From NCBI GenBank assembly GCA_034421015.1, contig DAOUKT010000026.1, positions 1-39,119 of the forward strand: a DNA stretch of 39,119 nucleotides, given 5' to 3'. The first letter of the stretch is position 1. Each line of letters begins with the position of its first letter. Source of the DNA: DAOUJW01 sp034421015. Its GTDB lineage: Bacteria; Chloroflexota; Dehalococcoidia; Lucifugimonadales; UBA2985. A program made the position numbers and the translations under genes. This document shows, in pieces, positions 8,331-16,877 of the stretch. A model generated the notes under the pieces. That model did no database searches. It was not told the origin of the DNA and worked only from the letters and a program-made list of their open reading frames with translations.

Positions 8331-8378
8331 GGCTCAGCGGAGACAAGCGCGGGGGATAGGAGGGTGGTGGTCATGGGG
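8331..8378 (+). repeat. Direct repeat, right copy (partner 7515-7562)
   Basis: A non-coding copy of the DUF998 5' end, upstream of the antitoxin promoter. See the left copy at 7515-7562 for the comparison. Confidence 0.8.
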
Positions 8379-8417
8379 TTAGGGGAGTGTCTGAACTGTG
8401 AGCGCGGTGTTGCCACA

Positions 8418-10718
8418 CTAGATCCTTGTGAATTCTAGGGTTCTTTTGACGAAGATGTGAAGCTCACCGTCGGAGATTTGTTCTGTTGCCCATTGAGGAT
8501 TAGTGTCGTGGTGAAACTTACTAGCATATTCTAAGATTTCACTTAGCTCCTGTATCTTGGTGGCGGAGAGAATCGGAGTAGAACTTGCAAGCCTTGTGTG
8601 GCACTCACTTATGAACTGTCTACCGAGGAAGCAGCCGGGTGGAAAATCCTGAGGGCAAGCGACGCGCAAGAAACCCTCCAGGTAAAGACGGATGCTTTGA
8701 GCGACATCGCGTTGTGCGCCAGTGTTATTGGACAGATATTCCTCCAATTTTCTGTGACACCTATCGTGCTCTGTGAGAGAATCTTCTCTTACATTCCACT
8801 CACGTAGTGTGGAGCCCCCTTGGTAGCGCGCAATCTCCAATGATGTAGATTCCACGCTCGAGTGCTCCCAAGTCCTGCACAAGAATGGTTTATTGTGTGA
8901 GAGCAATATGATCTGTGCTGCGCTTGAAGAAAGCTCGCGTATCTTTTGTATCGTAGTCAATAATCGATCGGCGTCCATGCTCGATACCGGGTCGTCTATA
9001 ACAACAATAGTGTTTCCTAGGTCGGGGTTCTGGTCTAGGGAAGCCAAGAAGAAAACCAAGGCCAGAGTAGCGCGGTCTCCAGCGCTGAAGACACTACCAA
9101 AATGTGGCTCGCCTGGTCCCGGATTTGCTCTAACGGCTTCAATTAATGTGTCGCCGATTTGAGCGTGGTATGAGCTAGTAGACCCGCTCCTGATATTCTC
9201 GTGCCTCAACTTCAGACTGAAACCAGCACCGAATCTCTCAAGGTAAGCATTCACCTTTTCTTGATATTGTGGGAATGAATTCTGCCTATGGCTATTGAGC
9301 TCTTGCCTGGTGCGATCTCGCTCTCCCTCGGCCTTAGTCTTTAAATCGAGCTCCTGCAAGTAGTCAGCGCAAGCTGTCGCGACATCCGGCAAATGCCTGT
9401 CTCTAATTGCCTTAAGCTGATTGAGCTCTTCAGAAATCTCTTGCACGCTGGCTTGGAACGATTGCTCCTTGACTTCGGCAATTAGTTGGTTTGTATTCTT
9501 GAGATTCTCATTCAATTTCTCAATCTCTCTAACACGACCCTTGTATTCTGCTAAGAGCCATCGTGTTTCGCTAGGAACAGGAATCTTCTCAAGCGGTGAT
9601 GAGAGTTTGGCCGTGACGAGTTCCGCTATTGCATTCCAGGCGTTCCTCCAAACCTTAAACAACTCGGATGTCTCTAGAGAGATTTGGTCAAATTGGCAGA
9701 ACCGAATCCAGAACTGCTGGCGCTCGTCCAAGACTCTTGCCCTGCTCTCGAATTCGATTCGTGCATTGTCGTTATGTGCACTATTTATCTCTGTAAGCGT
9801 ATCGCTAATGGAGCGTTTGAACTGGCCATAGACTTCACTAAAGTAAGCTTGGTAGTGCTGAATGAGAGAAGACGTTTCCATGGGTTGTGCGCAAAAGGGA
9901 CATATGAGCGAACTACTGTCATTATCAGCCTGTACTATCCGCTGCATCCCGTCAGATACCCACTTCTCACCACCATTTCCAAGTCTTTGGAAATGAAACT
10001 GCAATTGCTCTAAGGCGTCAGTCTGAAGAGTTTCCAAGTCCATCTGCAGAATCTTCTCAATCTGCTCGACATCTACGGTAGGCAGATCAAGCAGATCTAA
10101 CGCTGGCGTAATAGCAATTGAGTCTCGATCCCGCGCTGCGGCCAGACGAAGTTCTGCTTTTACAATCTCATTGTCAATGTTGGGAACTGAAGTAAGCGCA
10201 CAAAACTCGTCTACGGCATACGGACCTCTTGCCCAAGTCGGGATCGCATCCAGCTTTGCCCGCAGTTCTTGATTGTGGGATTCAATCAGCGCCACTAGTT
10301 CGTCGAGTTGCTTGCTCAACGCAACTCCTTCTGGGCCTAAAACAATGTCATGTAGGTTTTGACGCTGTTGTGACCTTACTGAAAGACCGGAATGCACATT
10401 TTGCTCAACAAATTCATCATCAAAAACTGCAAGTGTCTCTAGCGTGTCACTCCAAGCTCCGCTCTGGTATACCAGATGAGAAGAACTATCATCTGTTTCA
10501 ATCACGACATGCGGCTCGTGAGTAGAATCTACCCGCTTTCTCTCTTCGATAGGATTGGGGTTTCCATCCCTCAAAGAGCGGAGCACGGCTGTGAGAGTTG
10601 TTTTTCCTCTGCCATTGTCACCGTATATTAGATTAAGTCGTTTGAACTCTAGATGTTGTCCAGCGTCTACCGAATCAAACTTTCCAATGTTCCTTAGCAA
10701 CTTAATATGTTTGATCAA
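8418..10718 (-). CDS. RloC/PrrC-like AAA ATPase with zinc-hook motif, candidate anticodon nuclease
   Basis: A 766-residue SMC/ABC-type ATPase. Walker A is GDNGRGKTT (33-41), and Walker B with D-loop is VVIDDPVSSMD (D575-D576), followed by IILLSHNKPF. Between them are long coiled-coil stretches around a CPFC motif (C273, C276), as in the Rad50-like zinc hook of RloC. The C-terminal part has R677-xxx-E681 and a later HH pair (736-737), which recalls the Arg-xxx-Glu...His triad of PrrC/RloC tRNases. RloC excises the tRNA wobble base during phage infection. The ATPase and hook are seen directly; the nuclease activity is inferred. The start is TTG 10718 with GAGGAGG upstream. Base composition is clearly AT-richer than the backbone. 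Confidence 0.7.
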   Translation of the reverse strand: MIKHIKLLRNIGKFDSVDAGQHLEFKRLNLIYGDNGRGKTTLTAVLRSLRDGNPNPIEERKRVDSTHEPHVVIETDDSSSHLVYQSGAWSDTLETLAVFDDEFVEQNVHSGLSVRSQQRQNLHDIVLGPEGVALSKQLDELVALIESHNQELRAKLDAIPTWARGPYAVDEFCALTSVPNIDNEIVKAELRLAAARDRDSIAITPALDLLDLPTVDVEQIEKILQMDLETLQTDALEQLQFHFQRLGNGGEKWVSDGMQRIVQADNDSSSLICPFCAQPMETSSLIQHYQAYFSEVYGQFKRSISDTLTEINSAHNDNARIEFESRARVLDERQQFWIRFCQFDQISLETSELFKVWRNAWNAIAELVTAKLSSPLEKIPVPSETRWLLAEYKGRVREIEKLNENLKNTNQLIAEVKEQSFQASVQEISEELNQLKAIRDRHLPDVATACADYLQELDLKTKAEGERDRTRQELNSHRQNSFPQYQEKVNAYLERFGAGFSLKLRHENIRSGSTSSYHAQIGDTLIEAVRANPGPGEPHFGSVFSAGDRATLALVFFLASLDQNPDLGNTIVVIDDPVSSMDADRLLTTIQKIRELSSSAAQIILLSHNKPFLCRTWEHSSVESTSLEIARYQGGSTLREWNVREDSLTEHDRCHRKLEEYLSNNTGAQRDVAQSIRLYLEGFLRVACPQDFPPGCFLGRQFISECHTRLASSTPILSATKIQELSEILEYASKFHHDTNPQWATEQISDGELHIFVKRTLEFTRI

Positions 10719-10849
10719 TTCGATCCCTCCTCTAAGGCCCAGTGCTCACCAACCACGACGCCAACCATTCCAACTATGTGCATCGTGCCGAGTATTCCAG
10801 TTAGACCCACTTCGTTTCGGATTCCATAGTAGCACAATGGTTCATCAAA

Positions 10850-11746
10850 TCAACGTTCCCGCGGGTCCAGCCGGTCGCGGAGGGCGTCTCCGAGGAGGGC
10901 GGAGCTGAGCACGGTGAGGCTCAGCAGCAGGCCGGGGAATATCGTGGCCCAGGGCGCGGCCTCGAAGTACTGGCGGGAGCCCTCCTCCAGCATCCGGCCC
11001 CACGACGGGAAGGGCGGCGGCACTCCAAGTCCCAGGAAGCTCAGGGCGGTCTCCGCAACGACGGCCGCTCCAAAGTAGCCCGTGACCTGGGCCAGTACCG
11101 GCGGGAAGCTGTTGGGCAGCAGGTGTCGCAGGATGATCCGGTGGGGCGGCGCGCCGATGACCATCGCCGCGTCCATGTACAGCTCCTCCCTGACCTGTAG
11201 CGCCCCGGCCCGTGAGAGGCGCGCCACCTGTGGGGTCATCGCCACGGCCAGCGCGACTACGACGGAGTTGGCCGACGGCCCCAAGGCCACAACCATGACT
11301 ATGGCCAGGACAAGAAGCGGGAAGCCCAGCAGCGTATCGACGGCCCTCTGCACGACGAGATCGAAGGGGTCGCCCCAGTACGCCGACAGCGTGCCAATGC
11401 CTATCCCCACTATGGAAGCTATGCCCACCGAAAGCAGCCCCACGTACAGCGACGCCCGGGAGCCGTGGACCACCCGGCTGAAGACGTCGCGCCCAAAGCC
11501 GTCGGTGCCAAAGTAGGCGTCCGGCCCCGGGGGCGTCAGGCGGCGGGCCACGTCCTGTGCCACGGGGTCGTGGGTCGCGATTACGTCGGACAGGAGGGCC
11601 ATCGTTGTGATGGCGGCCAGTATGAGCAGAGAGGCGAAGGCCGCGGTCCGGGTCGTCGCAAGGGACCGGACTGCGCGAGCGGCCCTGAAGAGCAGGGCAG
11701 GTCGCCGGTGGCCGGGGTCGGAGTCGCTTCGATGAATCTGTCTCAT
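10850..11746 (-). CDS. ABC transporter permease, DppC/OppC type
   Basis: A 298-residue inner-membrane permease with about six helices. The family hallmark YFGTDGFGRDVFSRVVHGSR follows the first helix. The EAA coupling loop (around MDAAMVIGAPPHRIILRHLLP) is present, and FLGLGVPPPFPSWGRML is characteristic of DppC. It pairs with the DppB-like protein immediately upstream (1-base gap) to form the channel for peptides or related solutes. No ATP-binding subunit gene is in the window, so the ATPase must be encoded elsewhere or shared. Confidence 0.93.
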   Translation of the reverse strand: MRQIHRSDSDPGHRRPALLFRAARAVRSLATTRTAAFASLLILAAITTMALLSDVIATHDPVAQDVARRLTPPGPDAYFGTDGFGRDVFSRVVHGSRASLYVGLLSVGIASIVGIGIGTLSAYWGDPFDLVVQRAVDTLLGFPLLVLAIVMVVALGPSANSVVVALAVAMTPQVARLSRAGALQVREELYMDAAMVIGAPPHRIILRHLLPNSFPPVLAQVTGYFGAAVVAETALSFLGLGVPPPFPSWGRMLEEGSRQYFEAAPWATIFPGLLLSLTVLSSALLGDALRDRLDPRER

Positions 11747-11747
11747 G

Positions 11748-12701
11748 TCAGGCGGCGCGGGGGTCGAGGAGCCGGTTCAGAACGTCCACCACGAGGTTGA
11801 CCAGCAGGGAGAGAAGCACAAGCAAGGTGGCCAGGCTCTGGATGACGGGGTAGTCCCGGGCGAGGGCCGCCTGCACCAGGCCACGACCGACGCCGGGCAG
11901 CCCGAAGATGGTCTCCAGGATGAGCGCGCCGCTGAGCAGAGCGCCAAGCTGAAGGCCAATCATCGTGACGGCGGGGACCAGGGCGTTGGGGAAGGCGTGC
12001 TGCCACACGACGGAGCGCTCCGGCAGCCCCTTGCCACGGGCCGTTGTGATGTAGGTCTGGCTCAGCGCCTCCAGCACGCCGGAGCGGGTGACGCGCACCA
12101 GGTGGGAGCTCTGCTCCCATGCGAGGATGGCGGCGGGCCACACCATCTTCTGCGCGTGGGTCCAGGGGTCGGCCCAGGGCGCGGCGTAGATGACGGGCGG
12201 CGACCACCGGAAGAAGATGAGCAGGCACAGGATGGTCAGCAGGGCGACCCACAGGTTGGGTATTGCCAGGCCGCCGAGGGTCGTGAGGCGCACGACGTAG
12301 TCCGACAGCCGGTTGCTGCGGGCGGCAGCCAGCACGCCCAAGGGCAGTGAGACGGCGATGGACAGCAGGAGCGTGTAGCAGGCCAGGAGCGCGGTTACCG
12401 GCAGCTGCCGCCCGACGATGGAGCGTATAGGCTCGCGGGTCTCCAGGGAGCGGCCCCCGAACTCGCCGTTGACCATGCTCCAAAGCCACCGGCCGTACTG
12501 GACGGCCAGGGGGTCGTTGAGGCCAAGCTCCTCCTCCAGCGCCTCCCGCACCTCCGGGTTGACCACGGTGTCGCCGGAGCCGCCCAGGATGACCAAGGCG
12601 ACGTCGCCGGGCAGCGCCCGCATGACCAGGAAGACGAGCAGGGACGCCGCGAGGAGCGTCGGCAGGATGAGGCCTATCCTCCAGGCGATGTGCTTACGCA
12701 T
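11748..12701 (-). CDS. ABC transporter permease, DppB/OppB type
   Basis: A 317-residue permease. It has an N-terminal helix followed by RALPGDVA, then EELGLNDPLAVQYGRWL, which is standard in DppB proteins. The EAA motif region is YITTARGKGLPERSVVWQHA, and the C-terminus has FGLPGVGRGLVQAALARDYP. It forms a heterodimer with the DppC-like protein encoded next to it. The gene is separated from its likely binding-protein gene (13633-15414) by a GIY-YIG gene, which is unusual in this kind of operon. Confidence 0.93.
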   Translation of the reverse strand: MRKHIAWRIGLILPTLLAASLLVFLVMRALPGDVALVILGGSGDTVVNPEVREALEEELGLNDPLAVQYGRWLWSMVNGEFGGRSLETREPIRSIVGRQLPVTALLACYTLLLSIAVSLPLGVLAAARSNRLSDYVVRLTTLGGLAIPNLWVALLTILCLLIFFRWSPPVIYAAPWADPWTHAQKMVWPAAILAWEQSSHLVRVTRSGVLEALSQTYITTARGKGLPERSVVWQHAFPNALVPAVTMIGLQLGALLSGALILETIFGLPGVGRGLVQAALARDYPVIQSLATLLVLLSLLVNLVVDVLNRLLDPRAA

Positions 12702-12738
12702 GGTGGAATCTTGTGTTAGCCATTTGCCCCCATCCTAA

Positions 12739-12762
12739 CCTTCCCCCGCAAGCGAGGGAAGG
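12739..12762. repeat. Palindromic hairpin between permease and GIY-YIG genes
   Basis: CCTTCCC and GGGAAGG enclose a smaller CGC-AA-GCG stem. It is a short palindromic intergenic element and could act as an mRNA stabiliser or terminator in either direction; there is no clear T tract. Confidence 0.5.
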
Positions 12763-12840
12763 GACTGTCTCGACTAGCCTCTTAGCTAACCCAGTCTCAC
12801 TTTGAGCTCCTCGCCAAGTGTGTCGGGGATGGTGTATGCA

Positions 12841-13584
12841 TCAGGGATCGCAGTATCGGATTGGGTTGGAGGAACCCAGGTATTTCTCCGGGACCCGCTT
12901 TCCCACGTACTTCTGCCGGATTTCCTCCTCAGCTTCCTCGCCTTTGAACCCATATCTTCCGGGCCTATTCTCTTTCATCCTTGGGTTGTCTCGGAAATTT
13001 TCTCTGGTTGCCTCTAGCCATTCCTCTGGCCTGTATGCTCCTTTTACCAGGCCTTCGACTTGAGCCAACACCAGTTTGTAGCTTTCTGCCTTTTCTTTCT
13101 TTATTTTCCAGAAGCCTTGAACCACATTGAAAAGTTCGTCGGAGCGGTATTCCTTTCTAATGGAGAATAGAATAAATGGCTCCGTCGCCTCGAACGTCTC
13201 CGCCTTGTACTCAGCTATGATTTCTATCGCATGTCGGCTGCCCCGATCTTCAGACCAGTGACCTGTGACCTTGTTGGCAAGTCCTGGGTAAGCGTCAATC
13301 AGGGCAGCTTCAACTTCGTAGGCGGTCTTCTCGTTGGGCATTCCGTGTCGGTGAATTATGTGCGCGACCTGGAGACCTGAAGCACGGATTTCGGAGATCC
13401 GTTGCTTTTTGGAGTCGGTGGCGTACTCCTCGTTTTCGCCAATAGTGCCTTTTGCGTGTTCAAAGACGCGGTTTCCTCGGCCCTTGCCTACATAGAAGGT
13501 TTCTCCGTTGCGCGGGTCGATTAGTCGGTAGACATACCACTCCAGTTTCTCTGCCACCTCTTCCGGAAATCTGTCCTGTGTCAT
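12841..13584 (-). CDS. GIY-YIG (LEM3-like) nuclease-domain protein
   Basis: A 247-residue protein. Residues 15-100 hold a GIY-YIG fold of the LEM3/ANKLE1 kind: WYVYRLID (Y17, Y19), TFYVGKGRGNRVFEH (Y31, G33, R39, H43), and the catalytic-type glutamate in YEVEAALID (E92). The C-terminal 130 residues are unassigned and rich in charged residues. AGGAG lies 6 bases before ATG 13584. It is co-directional with the peptide-transport genes on both sides, but it is AT-richer than they are and has no obvious role in transport. That suggests insertion of a mobile or defence-like single gene. The function is unknown beyond a likely DNA endonuclease fold. Confidence 0.75.
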   Translation of the reverse strand: MTQDRFPEEVAEKLEWYVYRLIDPRNGETFYVGKGRGNRVFEHAKGTIGENEEYATDSKKQRISEIRASGLQVAHIIHRHGMPNEKTAYEVEAALIDAYPGLANKVTGHWSEDRGSRHAIEIIAEYKAETFEATEPFILFSIRKEYRSDELFNVVQGFWKIKKEKAESYKLVLAQVEGLVKGAYRPEEWLEATRENFRDNPRMKENRPGRYGFKGEEAEEEIRQKYVGKRVPEKYLGSSNPIRYCDP

Positions 13585-13632
13585 CTTCGTCTCCTCCCCA
13601 AGACTATTGATAGGCGAGGGTCTTCTTCTACT

Positions 13633-15414
13633 CTACCCTTTGCCGTCCAGCCAGACGGTGGCAAAGTCCGTGTTGGTGTGGCCGTCCTCGGTGGGTATGG
13701 CCAGCCCCATGACGTAGGAGCGGTAGGGCGCCACGTTGATGGCCTCTGCTATGGGCACAATGTAGGTCTGCTCCACGAACAGGTAGCGTTCAACCTCCCG
13801 CCAGGCCTCCACCCGCCTCTCGAACGTGAGGGAGTCTCGCAGCAGGCGATACAGCTCGTCAACCCTTTCGTCCTCGTGCTTGGCGTAGGCGTCGGGATTA
13901 CTGCTGTAGCGCCCGTAGACCGACTCCGTCCCCTCCGGTATGGGCGATGGCGTCAGGCGTCCCTGCTGGCTGTCGTAGTCCAGGCTGATGCGCGCCCTGT
14001 TCCACTCGCCCTCCTCAATCAGCTGCAGCCGCAAATCGACGCCCAGGCCGGCAAGCTGGGCCTTGAGGAACTCGCACGGGGCGGCGTTAAGGGCGCGGCA
14101 CAGATGGCCCATTGCGAAGCCGTCCGGGTAACCCGCCGCGTCCATCAGCCTTTTGGCCTCCGCCTGCTTCTCCTCCAGGCTGCCGAGGTCGAACTTGGGC
14201 CAGTTGACGAAGTGCCTGGGTACGGGGATGTTGGGCGGCCCCAGGTCCGGCGTCGTCCAGCCGAAGCCGCCCAGGGCCGCGGCTATTGCCGGTGGCTTGT
14301 CTATCCACAGGGCGATGGCCCGGCGCACGTCCGGGTCCTGCCAGGGGCCCGGCTTCAAGACGTTGAAGGCCAGCCGGAAGTTGCCGCCCTCCATCTCCGC
14401 AAAAGACACGTCGCTCCCAAGGTCTCGAACGTAACCCTCCTTGCGCTCCGCCGTCAGGTAGTGGCCCTGACCGCGAGCGCCCCCGTCCAGCCGTCCCGTG
14501 CGGAAGGCTGCGTCCATGGTGAACGGGTCGGGCATGATTACGTAGTCGATGCCGTCCAGGTAGGGCAGGGGGCTGCCGCCGTGGGCCGTCTCCCAGTAGT
14601 GGTCGAATCGGGCCACTCGTACCACGCTTCCCCGCTCGTTTCGCTCCAGTCTGAAGGGGCCTGCGCCTACCAGCCCGACGTCCACAGGGCTGATGCTGAC
14701 ATCGCCCTGGGCCAGGCGGTCCTCCATGAGATGCCGGGGGTGGGCAACCCTGAAGCGCGGGTTTGCGAGCACGTCCAGGAAGTGCGGATTGCGATGCCGG
14801 AAGGTGATCTGCAGCCTGTCGTGGGGCAGGATCTCGACGGCTTCGATGTCACCCAGCTCGCCCTTGAAGTAGGCAGGCGCGCGAGTGGCGTCCCCGGCGC
14901 GGCCTCCGGCGTGGACCAGGTCGAACCAGAACTTGGCGTCCTCAACGGTGAAGGGCGTTCCGTCGTGCCAGTATACGTCGTCCCGGATGGTGAAGGTCCA
15001 CTCCGTGAAGCCCGGATTTGTGGCCCACTTGGAGGCGAGGTAGGGGCAGATGACGTAGATGTTGTCACGGCACCGCATAACCAGGTTGCCCGGCCCGAAG
15101 AGCGCTCCGGCGATGTGGTGCAGGGCAATGCTGCTGGTGCGAAGGGTGTCGAAGCCGGCGGGCGGGTCGCCGCGATTGGCAAGGACGAGAGTCCCGCCGT
15201 ACGGCTCGCCTGCGGCCCCGGGCGGTATGGAGAAGGAGGTAGGCGTGGGCGTGGCGCCGTTGCTTGGAGAGGGCAGTGGCGCGAGGGTTGGCGGCTGCTC
15301 CGGAGTGGTGGACTCACCGCCGCAAGAGAGCGCGAGACTCCAGAGGGCAAGGAGCGCGGCGAGGGCTAGCGGCCTTGGCAATGCGATGTTCCTGTTGAGT
15401 GGATACCTTCGCAT
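13633..15414 (-). CDS. Extracellular solute-binding lipoprotein, family 5 (DppA/OppA-like)
   Basis: A 593-residue protein. It has a lipoprotein signal peptide: positively charged start, hydrophobic run, and a lipobox ending in LALSC with the lipid-bearing cysteine at 31. A Pro/Ser/Thr-rich linker of about 30 residues follows. The mature domain has the SBP_bac_5 pattern, for example WTFTIRDDVYWHDGTPFTV and DVRRAIALWIDK. It should capture peptides or similar oligomeric solutes outside the membrane and deliver them to the DppB/DppC permease encoded downstream. The start at ATG 15414 lacks a clear ribosome site but gives a normal signal peptide. Confidence 0.92.
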   Translation of the reverse strand: MRRYPLNRNIALPRPLALAALLALWSLALSCGGESTTPEQPPTLAPLPSPSNGATPTPTSFSIPPGAAGEPYGGTLVLANRGDPPAGFDTLRTSSIALHHIAGALFGPGNLVMRCRDNIYVICPYLASKWATNPGFTEWTFTIRDDVYWHDGTPFTVEDAKFWFDLVHAGGRAGDATRAPAYFKGELGDIEAVEILPHDRLQITFRHRNPHFLDVLANPRFRVAHPRHLMEDRLAQGDVSISPVDVGLVGAGPFRLERNERGSVVRVARFDHYWETAHGGSPLPYLDGIDYVIMPDPFTMDAAFRTGRLDGGARGQGHYLTAERKEGYVRDLGSDVSFAEMEGGNFRLAFNVLKPGPWQDPDVRRAIALWIDKPPAIAAALGGFGWTTPDLGPPNIPVPRHFVNWPKFDLGSLEEKQAEAKRLMDAAGYPDGFAMGHLCRALNAAPCEFLKAQLAGLGVDLRLQLIEEGEWNRARISLDYDSQQGRLTPSPIPEGTESVYGRYSSNPDAYAKHEDERVDELYRLLRDSLTFERRVEAWREVERYLFVEQTYIVPIAEAINVAPYRSYVMGLAIPTEDGHTNTDFATVWLDGKG

Positions 15415-15502
15415 GAGTCACTATGCGGATTCCAAAACCTCTTCCCTCTTGAGGTGGTCTTTGAATAGCTCAGGATACGGTCCTGCAAGGGACGCTTCAT
15501 CC

Positions 15503-15596
15503 GTCATTCCTGCGAAAGGAGGAATCTGAAGCCTATGTTCATGAAGCTGAGTAGCCTCGGAAGAGCAGCCTCTGGATTCCCGCTCGAGGGCGGGAA
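15503..15596. repeat. Degenerate copies of the ATTCC palindromic repeat
   Basis: GTCATTCCTGCGAAAGGAGGAATC (15503-15526) and a second imperfect hairpin, ATTCCCGC-TCGAG-GCGGGAA (15576-15596), lie in the non-coding stretch between the binding-protein and phosphoesterase genes. They are variants of the repeats at the window ends. Nothing else was seen in 15415-15658. Confidence 0.65.
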
Positions 15597-15658
15597 GGAC
15601 GGAGAGATGGGGCGCGGTATGGGTTATATGGGTTATCCAGAAGCTAAGGTTCGTGGGT

Positions 15659-16216
15659 CTAGCTGAAGTCGGACAGATCAATAAGCCAGGCCCGCTTTTC
15701 GGTGGGTGAAATCTCCAGGATGGCCACCTGCCCGAGGCCTTGCACGTGCCTGGGCAGCGACGGGCTGCCGGGGTTGATGAACAGCACGCCCTGGTGCTCC
15801 TCCACAACGGCATAGTGCGTGTGCCCGAACACCACAATGTCCGCGGGCTTGCCGAAGAACTTCTCCACGGAGTTCGGGATGGAGAATCCGGCCGGCATTC
15901 TGGCGGCAATCACTCCGGCCGTCACCTCGGCGGAGAAGCCCGGAAGCATCAGGTCGTGTACCATCCCTATGGTGTGGCCCTCCAGCTCCAGGACCTGCAT
16001 CTCTTCGATCCTGTCGTCGTGCTCGAAGTGGGCGTGGGCTCCGAGCTCGACCCCCTTCACGGGCGCAATGCGCTCAAGCCAGTCGATGCTCGCGGGCTGG
16101 TAGATGTCGCCTGCGTGGAGTATCAGGTCGACTCCCTTGAAGGCGGGGATGATCTGCTCCGGAGGCTCTTTCGCCGCCGATGGGTTGTGAGTGTCGGAGA
16201 TAACGCCAATTCTCAT
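15659..16216 (-). CDS. YfcE-like calcineurin-type metallophosphoesterase
   Basis: A 185-residue protein when started at ATG 16216, where MRIGVISDTH opens the fold at once. A longer frame upstream only adds low-complexity sequence. Metal motifs seen are SDTH, LHAGD, GMVHD and VVFGHTHY, followed by INPGSPSLPR. The usual GN(N/H/C)D motif is missing: the aligned stretch reads ELGAHAHFEHDD. One metal ligand is therefore changed, or the histidines compensate. The family cleaves phosphodiesters in vitro; the physiological substrate is unknown. It diverges from the CBS gene across a 196-base spacer. Confidence 0.85.
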   Translation of the reverse strand: MRIGVISDTHNPSAAKEPPEQIIPAFKGVDLILHAGDIYQPASIDWLERIAPVKGVELGAHAHFEHDDRIEEMQVLELEGHTIGMVHDLMLPGFSAEVTAGVIAARMPAGFSIPNSVEKFFGKPADIVVFGHTHYAVVEEHQGVLFINPGSPSLPRHVQGLGQVAILEISPTEKRAWLIDLSDFS

Positions 16217-16412
16217 AGCTTTACGTTCACTCGCAGCATTGTAACGGCGGAGTTGGTGCGCGTCAATTGCAGCGGCCTGGGTCTGAATACGAGATTCGGG
16301 AGACCCCAAGGATAGGGAATTGGGAGTATAATATGATAGCGTCCTCGCCGGGGGCCGCGGAATCAACGCAGGACGCGCGCCACGAGAGCCAGCCAGGCAT
16401 GGAGTTGAGGCA

Positions 16413-16871
16413 ATGGAAGTAAGAGACATAATGACAACGCCGGTGGTCACCATCTCCACGGAGTCGACGGTGGGGGATGCGGCCAGGACAATGATCCAGC
16501 ACGGCACAAGCTGCCTTCCCGTGATGGACGAATCGGGGCGGTTGGCGGGAATTCTTACTCACACCGACTTTGGGTTCCATCGCAAGTTCCTGCCAATGTC
16601 TTCCCACCCGATGTACACGCTGATGGGCACCTGGGTGCGGCCCGAGACCCTGGAGGAGGTGGCAAAGTCGGTCAGCCGGAGGAAGGTCAAAGACGTGATG
16701 AGCTATCCTGTGGTGACAATTCAGGAGGACGCTTCTATGTCCGAAGCCGTGGACGTGATGCTCCAGAAGAGCATCAACAGGCTGCCGGTCATGCAGGGCA
16801 GTGAGCTTGTGGGCGTGGTCACCAGGCACGACCTGATAAAACTGATGCTGGAAGAGCTGGCGAAGGACTAA
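16413..16871 (+). CDS. CBS-domain pair protein
   Basis: A 152-residue protein made of two CBS domains. The first starts VRDIMTTPVVTI and ends AGILTHTDFGF; the second starts VKDVMSYPVVTI and ends VGVVTRHDLIKLML. CBS pairs bind adenosyl nucleotides and usually regulate an attached or neighbouring protein. Only 6 bases separate it from the VIT-type transporter gene, so it may be a nucleotide sensor for that transporter; this is inference from gene order. A TATAAT sequence at 16327-16332 could be the -10 box, but no good -35 box was seen. Confidence 0.92.
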   Translation: MEVRDIMTTPVVTISTESTVGDAARTMIQHGTSCLPVMDESGRLAGILTHTDFGFHRKFLPMSSHPMYTLMGTWVRPETLEEVAKSVSRRKVKDVMSYPVVTIQEDASMSEAVDVMLQKSINRLPVMQGSELVGVVTRHDLIKLMLEELAKD

Positions 16872-16877
16872 CCGGGC

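Noticed and set aside
13678..15369. A long plus-strand frame of 563 codons
   Set aside because: It is the antisense shadow of the solute-binding lipoprotein, which has a signal peptide and clear family motifs.
16217..16507. A longer N-terminal extension of the metallophosphoesterase
   Set aside because: The extra residues are unlike the family, which begins directly with the metal-binding strand, and they overlap the divergent CBS gene on the other strand.
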